Source of the DNA: Brassica napus | Lineage: Eukaryota > Streptophyta > Magnoliopsida > Brassicales > Brassicaceae | Assembly: GCF_020379485.1 (NCBI RefSeq) | Contig: NC_063442.1 | Coordinates: 17,172,009-17,236,008, forward strand | Direction: 5' to 3' | Length of the DNA stretch: 64,000 nucleotides | In this document: one piece after another, positions 1 to 14,564 of the stretch | How positions within the stretch are numbered: the first letter of the stretch is position 1 | How the letters are laid out: every line of letters starts with the position of its first letter | Translations under genes and position numbers: made by a program | Notes under the pieces: generated by a model | Databases searched by the model: none | What the model was told of the DNA's origin: nothing | What the model saw: the letters and a program-made list of their open reading frames with translations, nothing else

Positions 1-19
1 ATGATCTTAGAGAGAATCT

Positions 20-340
20 TTTATGCTAGAGAATCTCCTCAATTCTCCATAGCTTAAATAGGAAACAATTTCGCTAACGAAAAACGCTTCATCTCTTTCA
101 TTGCAGAAACAAAGCTTAGCCATATTAGTAAAAAAAAAAAAAAAAGCTTAGCCATAATTAATGTTTGACTATTGCCAGAAGTAACACCTCATTCCATATC
201 TCCTTGCCCTGAACTTCTTGTTAATCTTGTACACATCCAAATTCACTTAGGCCAAGTTTCTTTTCATGAGAGAGGTCAGGGATATTAAATTCATTCTGAA
301 TCAAAAATTATGACATAAATTAACCAGTATTTGGACTATA
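20..340 (-). pseudogene. CRK kinase-domain relic
   Basis: This stretch read on the minus strand resembles the kinase exons of the intact CRK next door (762-3528). Positions about 80-110 match its exon 4 segment around plus-strand 1725-1765, 185-240 matches 1795-1850, and 255-330 matches exon 3 near 2020-2070. Short insertions, including an A-run at 130-145, and substitutions destroy the frame and no splice sites survive. I read it as the remnant of a further tandem CRK, so the local cluster was once larger. Similarity was judged by eye only. Confidence 0.6.
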
Positions 341-761
341 GGACTCTGGACACTGAAGTCAAAGTTGTGTTTGGATCGACTAAAAATTCAAATTTTCCTT
401 TGAACTCTTTATTTAGTTCAGAGCGTTTAATCTTTCCTCATTTGAAAATATCTTTTCCTCCTCTTGAGTGGTGGCTACTTACAGACTACATTGCAATAAT
501 ATTATTAAAGGAAACTCTAGACCTATCTTCGTTTTCTCTCAACTCTGTCTTCCTTTTTCATACAACAAATAAATCAAAGAGGAAAACAAAGCACTGAGCA
601 AATGAAAAAGAGCAACAATCAATGAACAAAACAAACATATGAATCAAATAAGCAAGTAATATATTCTCTGTATAGGTTTCTAGAACTTGTGATTGTATCT
701 ACTTGTAATAAGAATATTTTGTACTACCTTATAAACAACATACTGATTAATAAATTTAAAG
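331..761. other. Intergenic, no feature seen
   Basis: AT-rich sequence downstream of the minus-strand CRK. An 88-codon open frame (331-597) has no recognisable domain and looks like chance. Confidence 0.5.
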
Positions 762-3528
<2,767 letters not shown>

Positions 3529-4740
3529 TTTTAATGTAAGATAACTTTTGTTTTTCTTGTATTTCTTCGTTATTGTTAAGAAGGAATCAATTTTAGACCG
3601 TTGTTATTCTTATAATGGGGGAGATGAGAAAATGTGTATTTCTTGATTTCCAAAGACTGAAAAAATGTGTATTGGTTGATTTTCAAAGATGGAAAAAATG
3701 CCCACGCGAAACTTCGAGGAAGACTGCAGATTTAAAGTATTAGTTTTAAGTCAACTTAGAAAGAAAACACAAACAAAATTCCATAAATCAGTAAACACTA
3801 TCGCCTTATCAATGAGTTGAATAACAAAAAAAGTGAATAAGATATGGTATTCCGCCATCCCTTTTTCTGTATTTACCGTAAATAAAACGTTCATGTTTAT
3901 GCATGGACTTGAATGTATACAGTAGTTAGGAGGAATTCTTAATAAGTTTCAGTTTGCTGTATAACGTATACGTGACGCATTATTATGAAAACGACTATGA
4001 TGCAGGTTTATTTCGTTGATTTGAAGATGCAGTTTTTTGAGGATATATGCGTGTTGCTGAAGAAGCTGGAGCAAGGTATGTTGGAGTTTGTCTATTGTGA
4101 TATACAATGTGGGATAGTTGAGTTTGGAAAAGAAAAAGGGAATATATTTAAAGACGAATGAATGTTTTCCATTAATAAAAAAAAAAAAATTGTTTGAAGA
4201 GGAAGTTCGTCATTATATTATATATATATATATTTTTGCTTAGACTGCATCTGAAAAATTTAGATAACAAGTTCTGGTTTGGTATATACTAATATGTGCT
4301 GTGTGAGAAAAGAAAAAGACCTTCGAAAACAAAGAGACAGATTTCATTGTGTGCTTATGGTGTCGGTTTATGCTATACGGTGTGACATAGTATTTTATGG
4401 AGTGTGATGTTGACTTTGTGTTGTTGCGTTGGTGTTGACATATTTGTAACGGAATTGATCGTTGCTTAGTTTGTATGATCAAGTATGTTAGTGTTAACGT
4501 ACTAGTTGGTGTCATTGATAAGCCTTAAGCGTTGATATACTTGATAATATACTTATAAAATTTGGAGGACAGAAGTTCAAACTCTAAGAGAAACTTTGCT
4601 TAGTATTGGATCATTCTAAAGAGTTTTTGTAATTGGAAAAACGCAGTAGTATTTCAAAAAAGGCTGTGACTGATTTACATGTTTGTAAAGTGGGTATATT
4701 TCTTTATTCTAATGAATTCGGAAAAAATATTTTTTTTATT
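3529..4740. other. CRK upstream region, no gene
   Basis: Upstream flank of the minus-strand CRK. One W-box core (TTGAC on the minus strand) lies near 3748. Nothing else recognisable; open frames here (for example 4240-4515 minus) are low-complexity and look spurious. Confidence 0.5.
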
Positions 4741-5027
4741 TAGGCAATTTTTTCAAATATCCATTTTTAAGTTTTTATCACAAAAATAATTTTAAAGGAG
4801 GAAAATGACCAAATATTTTGAAAATTTTAATTTTAATTTTTGTTTTTTAAAATTTAAAACTATATCTTCAAAACAATGTCTTTTATCTCTAAACTCTAAG
4901 TCTAGATTAGTTAATCCTATGATATAAATGTATTTTTACTTTTTAATAAAAACAATTTTGGTCATTTTTCTCAGTGAGTGCTATTTTGTGAGAAAACTTA
5001 AAAGATTTATCTTAGAGAATTTCTCTT
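4741..5027. repeat. Foldback/MITE-like element
   Basis: The left arm (about 4741-4830), reverse-complemented, aligns with the right arm (about 4940-5027). Both share the core TTTGGTCATTTT and an AAAACTTAAAA segment. This is a long imperfect inverted repeat around an AT-rich centre. A partial copy of the centre plus right arm is present at 52286-52435, including CTAAGTCTAGATTAGTTAA, which supports a dispersed mobile repeat. No clear target duplication was seen. Confidence 0.55.
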
Positions 5028-5699
5028 TTTATTTTCTATATTTTAGTCTAATCTTTTCTACTCTTTGAAGATTTGATCACCATAATTTTTTTAATTTTGT
5101 TAAATATACCTAAATTTTAGTTAATTTCTCTTCGTAAATAACATTTTCTAACTATATTTTTAAAGTTTACTTAGGATTTGTTCCTGTAAAAAAATAATTG
5201 ATTTTTTCAAGTATAACCTAAAATTTCTAGTCAAACAAAAAAATGACATATGTTTTTTTGAAACCTTTTCTTGCCTTATTCATCCTAGAAATTTAAGTTA
5301 ATCTTGAAAATGTCATTACTTCTTTTTCTTTTCGAAAATGAGTATTTTACCTTATTATCTCCATCTTCACCAAGTATTTACAACATTTCCATTGTCATCA
5401 ATACACCAACCACCGTAAACAACCATTTTGAAGGTGCTAACACACTAAAGTTTCAAACTTTTCTCATTCTATCTCATTTCTTATGCTTACAAATCACATC
5501 TTTTTCTTTATCTCTCCAAATTCATCCAAAATACTAATGATTTTAATTCCAAATTATGTAAGGTTCATCGAGAATTGAAGGTCATGATTCTTGGTCATTA
5601 ACGAGTTGGTAGGTATTCTGGTGAAGTTTGTGGGTGATTGGAGAAACCACATAAGTCATCTAACGGGTTTAAAGTATGAAATCGTTATTTTTTTCAGAT

Positions 5700-6365
5700 C
5701 TGTTCGCGAAAAAGACTTCTCTAGAAGTCTTCTAATCAATGCATAAATTAGTTTTGCAATTGATTTTTTGTGTGTGTTTTAACAAAGACTTTCGTAGAAG
5801 TCTTCTAACTTTCTTTTGTTAACAATTTTTTTTTTGAAAATCCCAGAGAAAACTTTTCAAATAAACAAGTTTGTTTTGCGTTTGCCGAAATTTGTCAGAA
5901 ATTTAACTTTTTATAGAAGACTTCTCGGGAATTCTTCTTAGAGAAAACTTATAAAGAAATTATCTGAAAGTTTTCTGGAAGTCTTCTCGATATCGAAAGA
6001 AGTCTGTGTGGGTTACTTTTGCAATTGAAAATTAATAGTAAAACATTTAATATTAATGATAAGACTTCTCAAGATGTCTCAAATTTTATTCCGGGTTTTG
6101 GTCAAACCTTTGGCTGGGAGGAAAGTCTTCTTTATAAAATCAAATATCTGACAAACTTCGGTCAATTGCAAAACTAACATGTTTATCCTAGAAGACTTCT
6201 CTGGCATTTAAAAAAAAAAAATCAAATTCCAAGTTAAGCCAATATTTGCAAGGAAAACTTCTCAAGATTTTTTTCTGTAGAGTAGACTTCTTAACAAGTC
6301 CTACTTCATGAATTTTCAATTGCAAAAAATGACCTAAATAGAAGACTTCTTAAGAAGTGTTCTAC
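5700..6365. repeat. GAAGTCTTC-rich repeat block
   Basis: The imperfect palindrome AGAAGTCTTCT and its variants recur about ten times in roughly 660 bp (for example near 5713, 5787, 5917, 5975, 6122, 6191, 6342), often as AGACTTCT facing AGAAGTCTTC. The same word dominates 10325-10520 and 11140-11245, so these are related dispersed repeats, not coding sequence. Confidence 0.6.
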
Positions 6366-9300
6366 GTAAAGCTTTATTAAACTTCAATTTTCTCCTAATT
6401 TTAAATGAATTTTTAATATTTTCTTGTTAATTCATGTTTATTAGTCAACAAGATGATAACTCGCGCACATGCGTGGAGTGAGTTTTTTATACTAATGTTT
6501 GTTCATTAAATGGTTTTAACGTATAATGAGGAATACAAATGTTGATCTCTTAAATGTATCATCGCTGTTGAATTATTAACGTATTACAACTCTTTTTAAT
6601 TATTTTTAAGATTTCATATGCATAAAAAGAAATTAAGTTTTACGGCTGACACAAATCACCAAAACCAGATAAGCAACATCGATTGTAAAATGACGAAAAT
6701 GAATTAGGTTGTCTGCTCTCAATTTGTTTACTATTGAATCCCCATAAGTAATTTTATTTTCTACCTCTATAAAATTGTGCTTGCGTTCTTGTTTATGTTT
6801 CACTGATATGAGTTTTGTTTTTTTTTTTAGCTTCTTCTATGAATTAGGTGAGTTACATAAGTGTCAATTTAAAAAGATGGACATCTGTAAAAATTAGTTC
6901 TATTCTTGGATACATATCTAAGAATCAAATTTTTGTAGAAAATCACCGGCAAACTCTATTCACATGTTAATGTTCAAATCTAATATATCAAACTGTTATA
7001 GAATATAAGTGAAGACTCGAAATATAAATTTCTGTCTAGTATATATTCAAAAGTTCGGTGTAGAAATCATCTAATTTTAGAAAAACAAAACAAATTACTT
7101 ATTTTAGTAATCTACGATTTTGAGGTTTACTTACTTAAGAGTATATCGATAAATAAATAAATAAATATATATATATATATATAATAATAATTCTAGTATA
7201 TGTAAACTATATATAAACTAAGAACTTTTTGATTTATAAAATGATAAACCAGAAAATTTATAATAAGTAATTCAAATCTGTCATTATTATAATTATAATA
7301 GCTAAACAAAGTATTAGAGAGAAACAAATATTAGACGAATGATAAAATCATTTTTTTCGAACAAACTCAAAAAGAGGTGATTGAAATCTTGTCATGATAT
7401 TTCATTAACAGATTTTTAGGAATAAAATCAAGCCTAAATTATTTAATCTGAATGAAATAATATCTATATATATATATACAGTACTTCTAATATTAAATAT
7501 CACTTAAATTTGAAAAATTGTATTTTTGGGATTGTGAGGATCAAATACAATATTAGAAACCACTAATTTAAAAATAATTTGTAAACATAAAAGTATATAC
7601 ATTAGAGTAAGCACATAAATCAAAACCAATAGCTTTTATTAATTTACAATCATGTTTTTGGTAAATAATTCAAAAAATCACTTTATTTACTTTATATGGT
7701 ATATAATTAAATTTTAGTGATATTGACATAGATATATAAGATATCTTAATATAAATATTTATTATTGATACTTCTTACTCATATGATTTTATTAACATTT
7801 TTATATTTGCTTTAACAAAAATTTAAACCGTTAATCACAAAATTTTTAATGTGAGATTTTTCAATACAAATTACAAAATTTAAATATTAAGATCTCAATA
7901 ATTTTTCACTGCAAATTGAAATTAAAATATTTTTATATGTTTTATATAGTATATAGTTTAATTTAAATGATATTAAAACTGAAGTACCTTTTAGTACTAT
8001 TTGGAAACATGAATAATAGTATAAATGAGAATTGTTTGTAAACATGGATAGTAGTATAAAAAATAAAATATAGTGTCCTTTTAGTAATTTCGTTAATATA
8101 TTTACATTAATTGTCTTTCTATTTTCACCTATGTTAACAATTTCATTAATTATATTATCTTAACAATACATCACTTCATTAATTATATTACAATAATAAT
8201 AATAGTGTATATTTTTATTTATTACTTAATTAACATTAAATTTGTGCCAATTAGTAAAATCAAAATTATAAAATAACTGAGTTTTCATATTGTTTAACAT
8301 TCGATTTAGTTTAGCACGAACAGAGTTACCGATTTGGTTTACAAAGTCAATATGAGTATGTGAAAGTCTTGCTTTAAAAAAAAAATAACATTCGATTTAG
8401 TTTGTTTTACTAAAACTTTTTATTTATTTTAGTATTAATCAGTGGAATATTATGTAGTGAAAAAATATAATTCAAAGAGATGTTTTTTGTATAAAATAAT
8501 AATTTAAATCATAATAATATAAATGTATTACATTTACTGTCACTTAATTTTCACTTCATATAATTATCTTACTTAGTTTAGTCAAACACATAAAAAGAGT
8601 CACTTTTACTAGTTTATCAAATCAGTTATGCATGAACATCGACTATCCATTTAGGCACGAGTTATTCTTTTCGGTTATCGCTTTTTTTTTTAAAATTAAA
8701 CATTGCTTTAATATTATAAATTTATGTGTGAGTTTTGAGTTGGATTCTTCTAATTCTTAATGGGTTTGGTTCTGATGTATAGAAACATAAAATATCTAAA
8801 TAAAAAATACGTCTGAAACGGGTTGTACCAAAATTAATTATATTACCTGATTCGGTCCAGGTCCTTTGAATACAGTTATTTATATTACGACTCATTTAAA
8901 ATATATAACACTAAATGAAAAACAAATATCAATGTACAAATATGTAATAACCAATACTTGCGTGAGTGCACAGATCAATCTCTAGTATCTATTAATGATT
9001 CTACATATTCATATGATTTATGATCATTTGTATATTATGCGTGAACAAAAAAAATTTAAACCTTTGATCACAAAATTTTTAATGTGGAACTTTTACCATT
9101 TTAGCAATTTATAGTCGTTTTACAAAATTAAAAATATAACATATAAGAAAAAATATATTTTCTATTATATGCTTAATGTGATTGTTTAATGTATTTAATA
9201 ATCTAAAATTAAACAAAAAAAGAGAGAGGATACAAAAATTGTTATCAAATATGTATTACTCATAATCATTAATTGTCATATATATGTTAATCATATTAGG

Positions 9301-9490
9301 TAATTTTGTAGTTTTTATCTAAGAAAATAAAGAATTTATTTTTTGTACACTACTAATCAATTTCATAGTTACTATAATAAAACTTATAATATATTTTTAT
9401 GTGGACCAACTTATTTTTCTAAGGATTTTAAGAATCATCCTATTAATGACACATGACCACGAAAACATGTTGTAATGCTCCAGAATTAAT
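6366..9490. other. AT-rich intergenic, no gene
   Basis: About 3 kb of AT-rich sequence without any convincing frame. Short (TA)n/(AATA)n tracts lie at 7150-7190. Around 7980-8110 there is sequence resembling the Helitron interior near 33370-33460, so decayed transposon DNA is likely. Confidence 0.5.
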
Positions 9491-9578
9491 ATATAGGGGA
9501 TATTGGGACTCTAGAGTGGAATTTATAACTTAAATGGTGATAATTACAAGGTTATAAACATTCATCATAATTATGCAG

Positions 9579-10180
9579 ATGGTTCGTCAGTTACCTGTAG
9601 TCTATGGAAAATGGTTGTTCAGAGATAATTCTTGGAATTTTGCGGTGGATAATGTCAAATGACTGAGAATGTTTTTTTGAGTGATGGCTCTACACATGCC
9701 AAACTTGTTGAAATAACTCAAGAAGATTATAACCTGAACATGAATATAGAGGTTATGGATTTAACTTACTCGTTATCAGACGAAATGATGCAACATATGG
9801 CTCCCAATACTCCTCCTATTCATGTTACAAGTGATAGTTTTGGAACTTGATCGAAATATGTAAAATGCATATTGTACGTCTTTGTGTATCAAGCTGAGGC
9901 AGGACGAGGATTGTTGGTGATGCCAACATTGATGGAAACCAAGATGGTGAAGATGTTGACGGATTTTGAGATGAATGGAAAGAAGAAGAAGATTATGAAT
10001 ATGTTAATGAAGTTTCAGATGAAGGGGAGGAGGATTCTAATTTTCCCGATGCTGCTGAAGTAGATGATGAGTTTGCAGATTACAGTGTGTATGTAAAAGT
10101 TAAAGATGAGGATGAGGAAGAGGCAGATAATATTTGTTTTGAGGGTTTAACGAGACATATGCTCAAAACGTAAACACATA
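9579..10180 (+). pseudogene. MULE (MuDR-type) transposase N-terminal fragment
   Basis: Starting at the ATG at 9579 the frame reads MVRQLPVVYGKWLF, typical of the N-terminal plant-MuDR domain. It is then broken by a TGA at about 9657 and continues in another frame through SDEMMQHMAPNTPPIHVTSD (9660-9850), another typical MuDR N-terminal segment. A strongly acidic, Glu/Asp-rich linker follows (about 9950-10140) with further stops. The catalytic transposase and zinc-finger parts are absent. I infer a truncated Mutator-like element. Assignment rests on remembered family motifs. Confidence 0.65.
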
Positions 10181-10324
10181 TAGGTCAATGGAATGGGCTC
10201 TTCCCCTAAGGTGAAGATCCTCTTTGGAAGTTCTGGTAATTCCATTTTACAGCCAGCAAAACATTGAAAAACCAAAATCTCAAACACAAACAGAACATAA
10301 CAAACAAACCAACATGCAAATATT

Positions 10325-10555
10325 TTTGAAGACTTCCCGAAGACTTCGGGAAGACTTTCAGAAGACTTTCGGAAGACTTCATGAAGACTTCTCGAACTCT
10401 TCCGGAAGACTTCCTAACGACTTTTGGAAGACTTCTGAAGACTTCATGAAAATATCAAAAGACTTCAGAGTCTTTCGAAAGTCTTCATGAATCTTCAGAA
10501 GTCTTTCAAAAGTCTTTCGTAAGATCTCAGGAGTGTTCCGAAGTATTCCGGTATA
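10325..10555. repeat. GAAGACTTC palindromic repeat array
   Basis: At least twelve copies of GAAGACTTC, AAGACTTTC or AAGTCTTTC lie in about 230 bp, each separated by 5-10 bp. In one frame this yields a repeated (R/K)LxEDF-type peptide, which explains the 88-codon open frame at 10224-10490. I regard that frame as a by-product of the repeat. Confidence 0.75.
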
Positions 10556-11130
10556 AGAGTAATCAAATCGAGAGAAACCCTAATACATCGAACAAATTTG
10601 TGAATTTTCAGTTAGAAAGCGGAGAAGTTGAGATCCAAAACAGAGAACTTACGACTTATGGTCGGCGATAACATCTATGGTTACAGATCTGCCAAACACG
10701 ACGGGAAAGAAGAAGTCACAACGGAGAAACAAACTGTTTCAGTTCTTAAATGAAAAATTGACAGCAAAGAGAAAGAACTTATTGCAAATGGAATTTAACT
10801 ACAACAGAAATAGTTTCAGATCTGTAAAAAAATAATCGAGTGGGTTAGTTTAATGTACTAAAATACACTTCGGCGACGAAGGAGAAACAAGATTTACCGG
10901 AAAAAAACAAGATTACTAGAGGTTAAAAGGACAGAGAAGAGTTTCGACGGAAATTGTCTTTATAATCGCCTCAAAGCAAACATCTAAGGTTTTTGCGTTT
11001 TTACTAAATTGTTTTTCTTAGAAAAACCGAAAAGTGAAAACATACTATTTATTGGTCCGTAAATTATCCACTTAGGTTAATATATATTGGTTTATTTTTG
11101 GTTATATTAAAGTTGAAGTTAAAATTAAGG
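10556..11130. other. Intergenic between repeat arrays
   Basis: No gene or recognisable element was found. It sits between two GAAGACTTC-rich blocks and may be the interior of the same unknown repeat unit. Confidence 0.4.
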
Positions 11131-11139
11131 TTTGGTTCG

Positions 11140-11245
11140 GTTTGGAAGACTTCACAAGAAGTCTTCTAACATAAATTACACTGGAAGACTTCTCAAGAAG
11201 TCTTCTAAACCATTCGGCCAAGAAGTCTTCTTAAGTTTAAGAAGT
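11140..11245. repeat. GAAGACTTC/GAAGTCTTC repeat block
   Basis: Six or seven facing copies of GAAGACTTC and AAGAAGTCTTC occur in about 100 bp, for example GAAGACTTCACAAGAAGTCT at 11143. It belongs to the same family as the arrays at 5700 and 10325. Confidence 0.7.
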
Positions 11246-11254
11246 CTTCCGGGA

Positions 11255-12060
11255 GTATTCCAGACCCTATAATCAAATAAGTAATCAAATTTACTTTCTT
11301 AAACTTAAAAGAAACTTAGAAAGTGTTTAAATCAAGTTATTAGATAGTCACTACACACATATAGGTCAAATTAAAAAAAAAAAAAAAAAAAAAAAAAGAT
11401 AAAATTTCAAAATCTTACCCTACAAATACGAACAATACTACAACATATGTTACCAAACTCTAAACCAAAGTCTATCATTACTCAATCTACATTCACTTAT
11501 CTATGTTAAAAATAATTCAATTTTAGTAAAACTAAATTTCCATCGTTTATAAATTGTTTATTATAAAATTTATTAATTACTTTTAAGATCTAATATATGA
11601 GAAGACTTCCACTAGAAGACGTCTGAAAGATTTCTGGAAATGTTCGAGTTAGGCGGGAAACCTAAAAATTTTCAGACCCTATAATCAAATAACTAAGCAA
11701 AAAACACTTCATTAAGCTTAAAATATACTTAAAAAGTGTTTACATCAAGTTATTACATAATCGGTAAACACATATAGATCAAATTAAAAAAAAAAAAATA
11801 GATAAGATTTCTAAATCTTACCCTAAAAATACCAACACTACTACAACATATGTTACCGAATCATAAACAAAGACTATCATGACTCAACCTACATTCACTC
11901 ATCTATATTAAATGAATAGTAAAACTAAATTCAAATAATTTATAAATGTTTATTATTACATGATTTCAATTTTTTTCTCCATTAAAATATTTTTTATAGA
12001 AATTTTACATTATTTTAAGGATCTATTGTACGAGAAAACTTACAAATATGTCTTCTCATG
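11255..12060. repeat. Two-copy tandem duplication (~400 bp units)
   Basis: Copy 1 (about 11258-11640) and copy 2 (about 11676-12060) align by eye over most of their length. Both begin CAGACCCTATAATCAAATAA, both contain an A-run after CATATAG(G/A)TCAAATT and both contain CTACAACATATGTTACC. They end in GAGAAGACTTCC and the decayed GAGAAAACTTAC. The unit boundary therefore lies at the GAAGACTTC word, tying this duplication to the neighbouring arrays. Confidence 0.7.
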
Positions 12061-12208
12061 CGTAAGGTTATAATGTTAAAACTCAATACAAAGTTTTTGT
12101 TTGGTCATAAAGAAGTTGTTGTAATTTCACTAACTTTTTGGGTTATTTTTGCATTTGATTGAATTTTGATACATTTTTGTATTTAAAATCAAATTCTAAA
12201 TCATTTTA

Positions 12209-12612
12209 GGGGATGTTAGTGGAACTTAGATTTATATAGAATTTGTTTATTTTAAGAGTTGAGAGATTTGTTAAATTTAGAAAGAATTATAGAGAATTTT
12301 GTATATTGTAAAATCTATGAAAAAAAATAATGTAATGATTTTAAGAATTCAAGAGAAGTATGTAGTATTCTGAAAATCTTGTTTTGTGAGTTAAAATTTT
12401 AAGAATTCAACTTCCAATAACACTCACTTTAATAGATTTGTAGAATCATTAAAATTTAAACTTTTTGAATACCAAATGATTTTGTCTAAAATTATAAAAT
12501 CATCAAACCAATAACACTAGATTTTAATGAGAATGTAAAAATCTATGAACCAATAACACTAGAATTAGAAAATTTAAAACTCATTATAAATTCAGTTTCC
12601 ACTAACACTCCC
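12209..12612. repeat. MITE with ~18-bp terminal inverted repeats
   Basis: The left end GGGGATGTTAGTGGAACT (12209) is matched by the right end AGTTTCCACTAACACTCCC (to 12612) in inverted orientation. The interior is AT-rich and non-coding, with AACCAATAACACTAGA motifs. The TIR form resembles PIF/Harbinger-type MITEs, but I could not define a TTA/TAA target duplication. Confidence 0.6.
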
Positions 12613-12812
12613 AAGTTAGATAATTTCCCCAAAAATAATACTACATCCGCCACGGGTGTCGCATGTAAAAAACAGTAACCGTATAATTAATTAGTCACTT
12701 CGTTTGAACGGTTTTTTTTTTGAGAAACAATTAAGGTTCTCCATGTAAAGATATTACGGGACACGAGCAGAATAAACATACATGATTAAATATTTCTTTG
12801 TGTTTATATAAT

Positions 12813-13044
12813 ACTCCCTCCGTTCCTTAATGATAATTTTTTTAGAAAAAAAGTTTGTTTCACAAAAATGTATCTTTTGTGTTTTCTATAAAAAAAATTG
12901 TAAACTTCAAAAAAATTAATTGGTTAAAGGTTATTGAAAACTGAAAATTACAGAAAACGATGTATTTATTATGCTAGTTTAATGTGTTTTCTTAATATGT
13001 GTGAAAATACTAAAAAGTTTATCTTTGTGGAACGGTGAGAGCAT
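12813..13044. repeat. Stowaway-like MITE
   Basis: The left end CTCCCTCCGTTCC (about 12815) and right end GGAACGGTGAGAG (to about 13042) are inverted repeats with two or three mismatches. They enclose ~230 bp of AT-rich DNA and are flanked by TA, as expected for Tc1/mariner-type Stowaway elements. A decayed relative of one end (AACGGAAGGAGTA) occurs near 23285. Confidence 0.6.
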
Positions 13045-13421
13045 ATAACTTGAAAAAAAAAAGCATTCGAGATTTCTTTTATCCTCCCCTTTATGTAAAG
13101 TGGTTACAACTTTTACCAATTTCTCGATAAATCTCAACATATGATACGTTAGGCCGTGTGCAACAAACGCAATGCATTTTTTCCTAATTACTGTTGTTTT
13201 TTAAGTACTAGATAAAAAACCCCGATGATTGATATAAATGACATTATTAGTATTTATTTTCAAAAATCATGTTTGTACTTTGCTATCTCATAGAAATCTC
13301 TTATTTATAAAAGTAGATTATTAATCTATTTTAAAAAAAAGTTATACAAAAGTATATTATTTATCTATTTTAACACTAGTTTATATGTTATAGAGAAGTA
13401 TTATAAGTTATGAAAATATTA

Positions 13422-13463
13422 CATAAGGTGATCTATGATAGTATAATCATAGATCACCTTATG
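13422..13463. repeat. Perfect 18-bp inverted repeat (hairpin)
   Basis: CATAAGGTGATCTATGAT at 13422-13439 is followed, after the 6-nt loop AGTATA, by its exact reverse complement at 13446-13463. A third copy of the right arm with flanking sequence lies at about 13531-13567 and continues into the same TACGTCTGTTT tail as the first (13470). The structure is therefore an inverted plus direct repeat. Confidence 0.8.
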
Positions 13464-13920
13464 AAAATGTACGTCTGTTTACATAAAGACTACACAACCG
13501 ATAATTCTACATGTTATAAATTTGATTATACTATCATAGATCACCTTATGAAAATCTACGTCTGTTTGTTCTATTTGCACCGTATTAAAGAACTTATATA
13601 AGCATTTTCTCAATTAATATACATAATTATTAGCAAGAAGGTGATTGGTTGGGCTGTAACTGTAAAAATTTTATTTTAAAATTTAGTCTGTAGATTTTTT
13701 GAAAGTGATGTAACTTTAAAATTTCCTACAGTTAAAAAGATAGAGCTTTAGAAAATAAGATTTTTAAAGCCATTTTTTGTGTGTTTTTACTGTATCTTTA
13801 AAAACCAAGATAAAACATGATTGAAATAGTATTTAATAATGTAGATGAAAATTAAAGCTAAAATCACTTCATACAACCCAACCAATCACCCTCTAAATCA
13901 TCATTATCTCAAACTATAAA

Positions 13921-14200
13921 CACTACAGGAAATCACAGATTTAATTGACGACCATTTACCACGAGTCATGGTCGTTGTAATTAAGGGATGAAATAACAAT
14001 GAAGCTCTGTGGAAAATATAATTTGTCAAGAAATCAAAATATATTTACGACGGAAAGTTCGTAACCTCGACGTTACGTAATGATGATTGGATAAGAAACT
14101 AGACAAATTGTCATAGACGGTTGTATATTTACGAGCAGATTACGACAAAATGTTATACAACTAAGCAACGACAATTGGACGAGTATATCAGACATGTTGA
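13921..14200. mobile_element. CACTA (En/Spm-like) terminus
   Basis: The sequence starts CACTACAGGAAATC, the typical form of a CACTA transposon end. Subterminal GACGACC/GTCGTTG/ACGACGG-type motifs follow in both orientations (13948, 13972, 14114, 14167). No matching opposite terminus or transposase was found in the window, so this is a truncated end or the edge of a fragment. Confidence 0.5.
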
Positions 14201-14455
14201 GAGAAAACGCGTTTGTTATGAGTTTTTTTCGTAAAAACCACAAAAAAAAAAAAAAAATTTGCCAAAAATAAAAAAAGGAAATTGGGTTATATAACCATCA
14301 AACAAATTATAATTCAATGGCTGACTAAAAAATCTACATCACCTATACAATTTCCTTCTTATATATAATATTGTCATATTGCCCTCAGATACAACCGGTT
14401 GAAACCTGCAAAAAAAAAATAAAGAAAAGTTAATAATAATAGTAATACCCAAAGT

Positions 14456-14564
14456 AACGTGTGGCCCTTGAAAATCACACATTCTCTCACATGTGCTTTA
14501 TTTTGAAAATCACACATTCTCTCAAAAGCAACGTGTGGCCCTTGAAAATCACACATTCTCTCAC
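14456..14564. repeat. Direct repeats with ACGTG motif
   Basis: A 35-bp unit beginning AACGTGTGGCCCTTG occurs at 14456-14490 and again at 14530-14564. A partial third copy (TTGAAAATCACACATTCTCT) lies between them at 14503. The spacing is 74 bp. No gene is visibly attached. Confidence 0.75.

Noticed and set aside
10224..10490. 88-codon frame with RLxEDF-like repeats as a repeat protein
   Set aside because: It is fully explained by the GAAGACTTC array; no conserved start, introns or domain.
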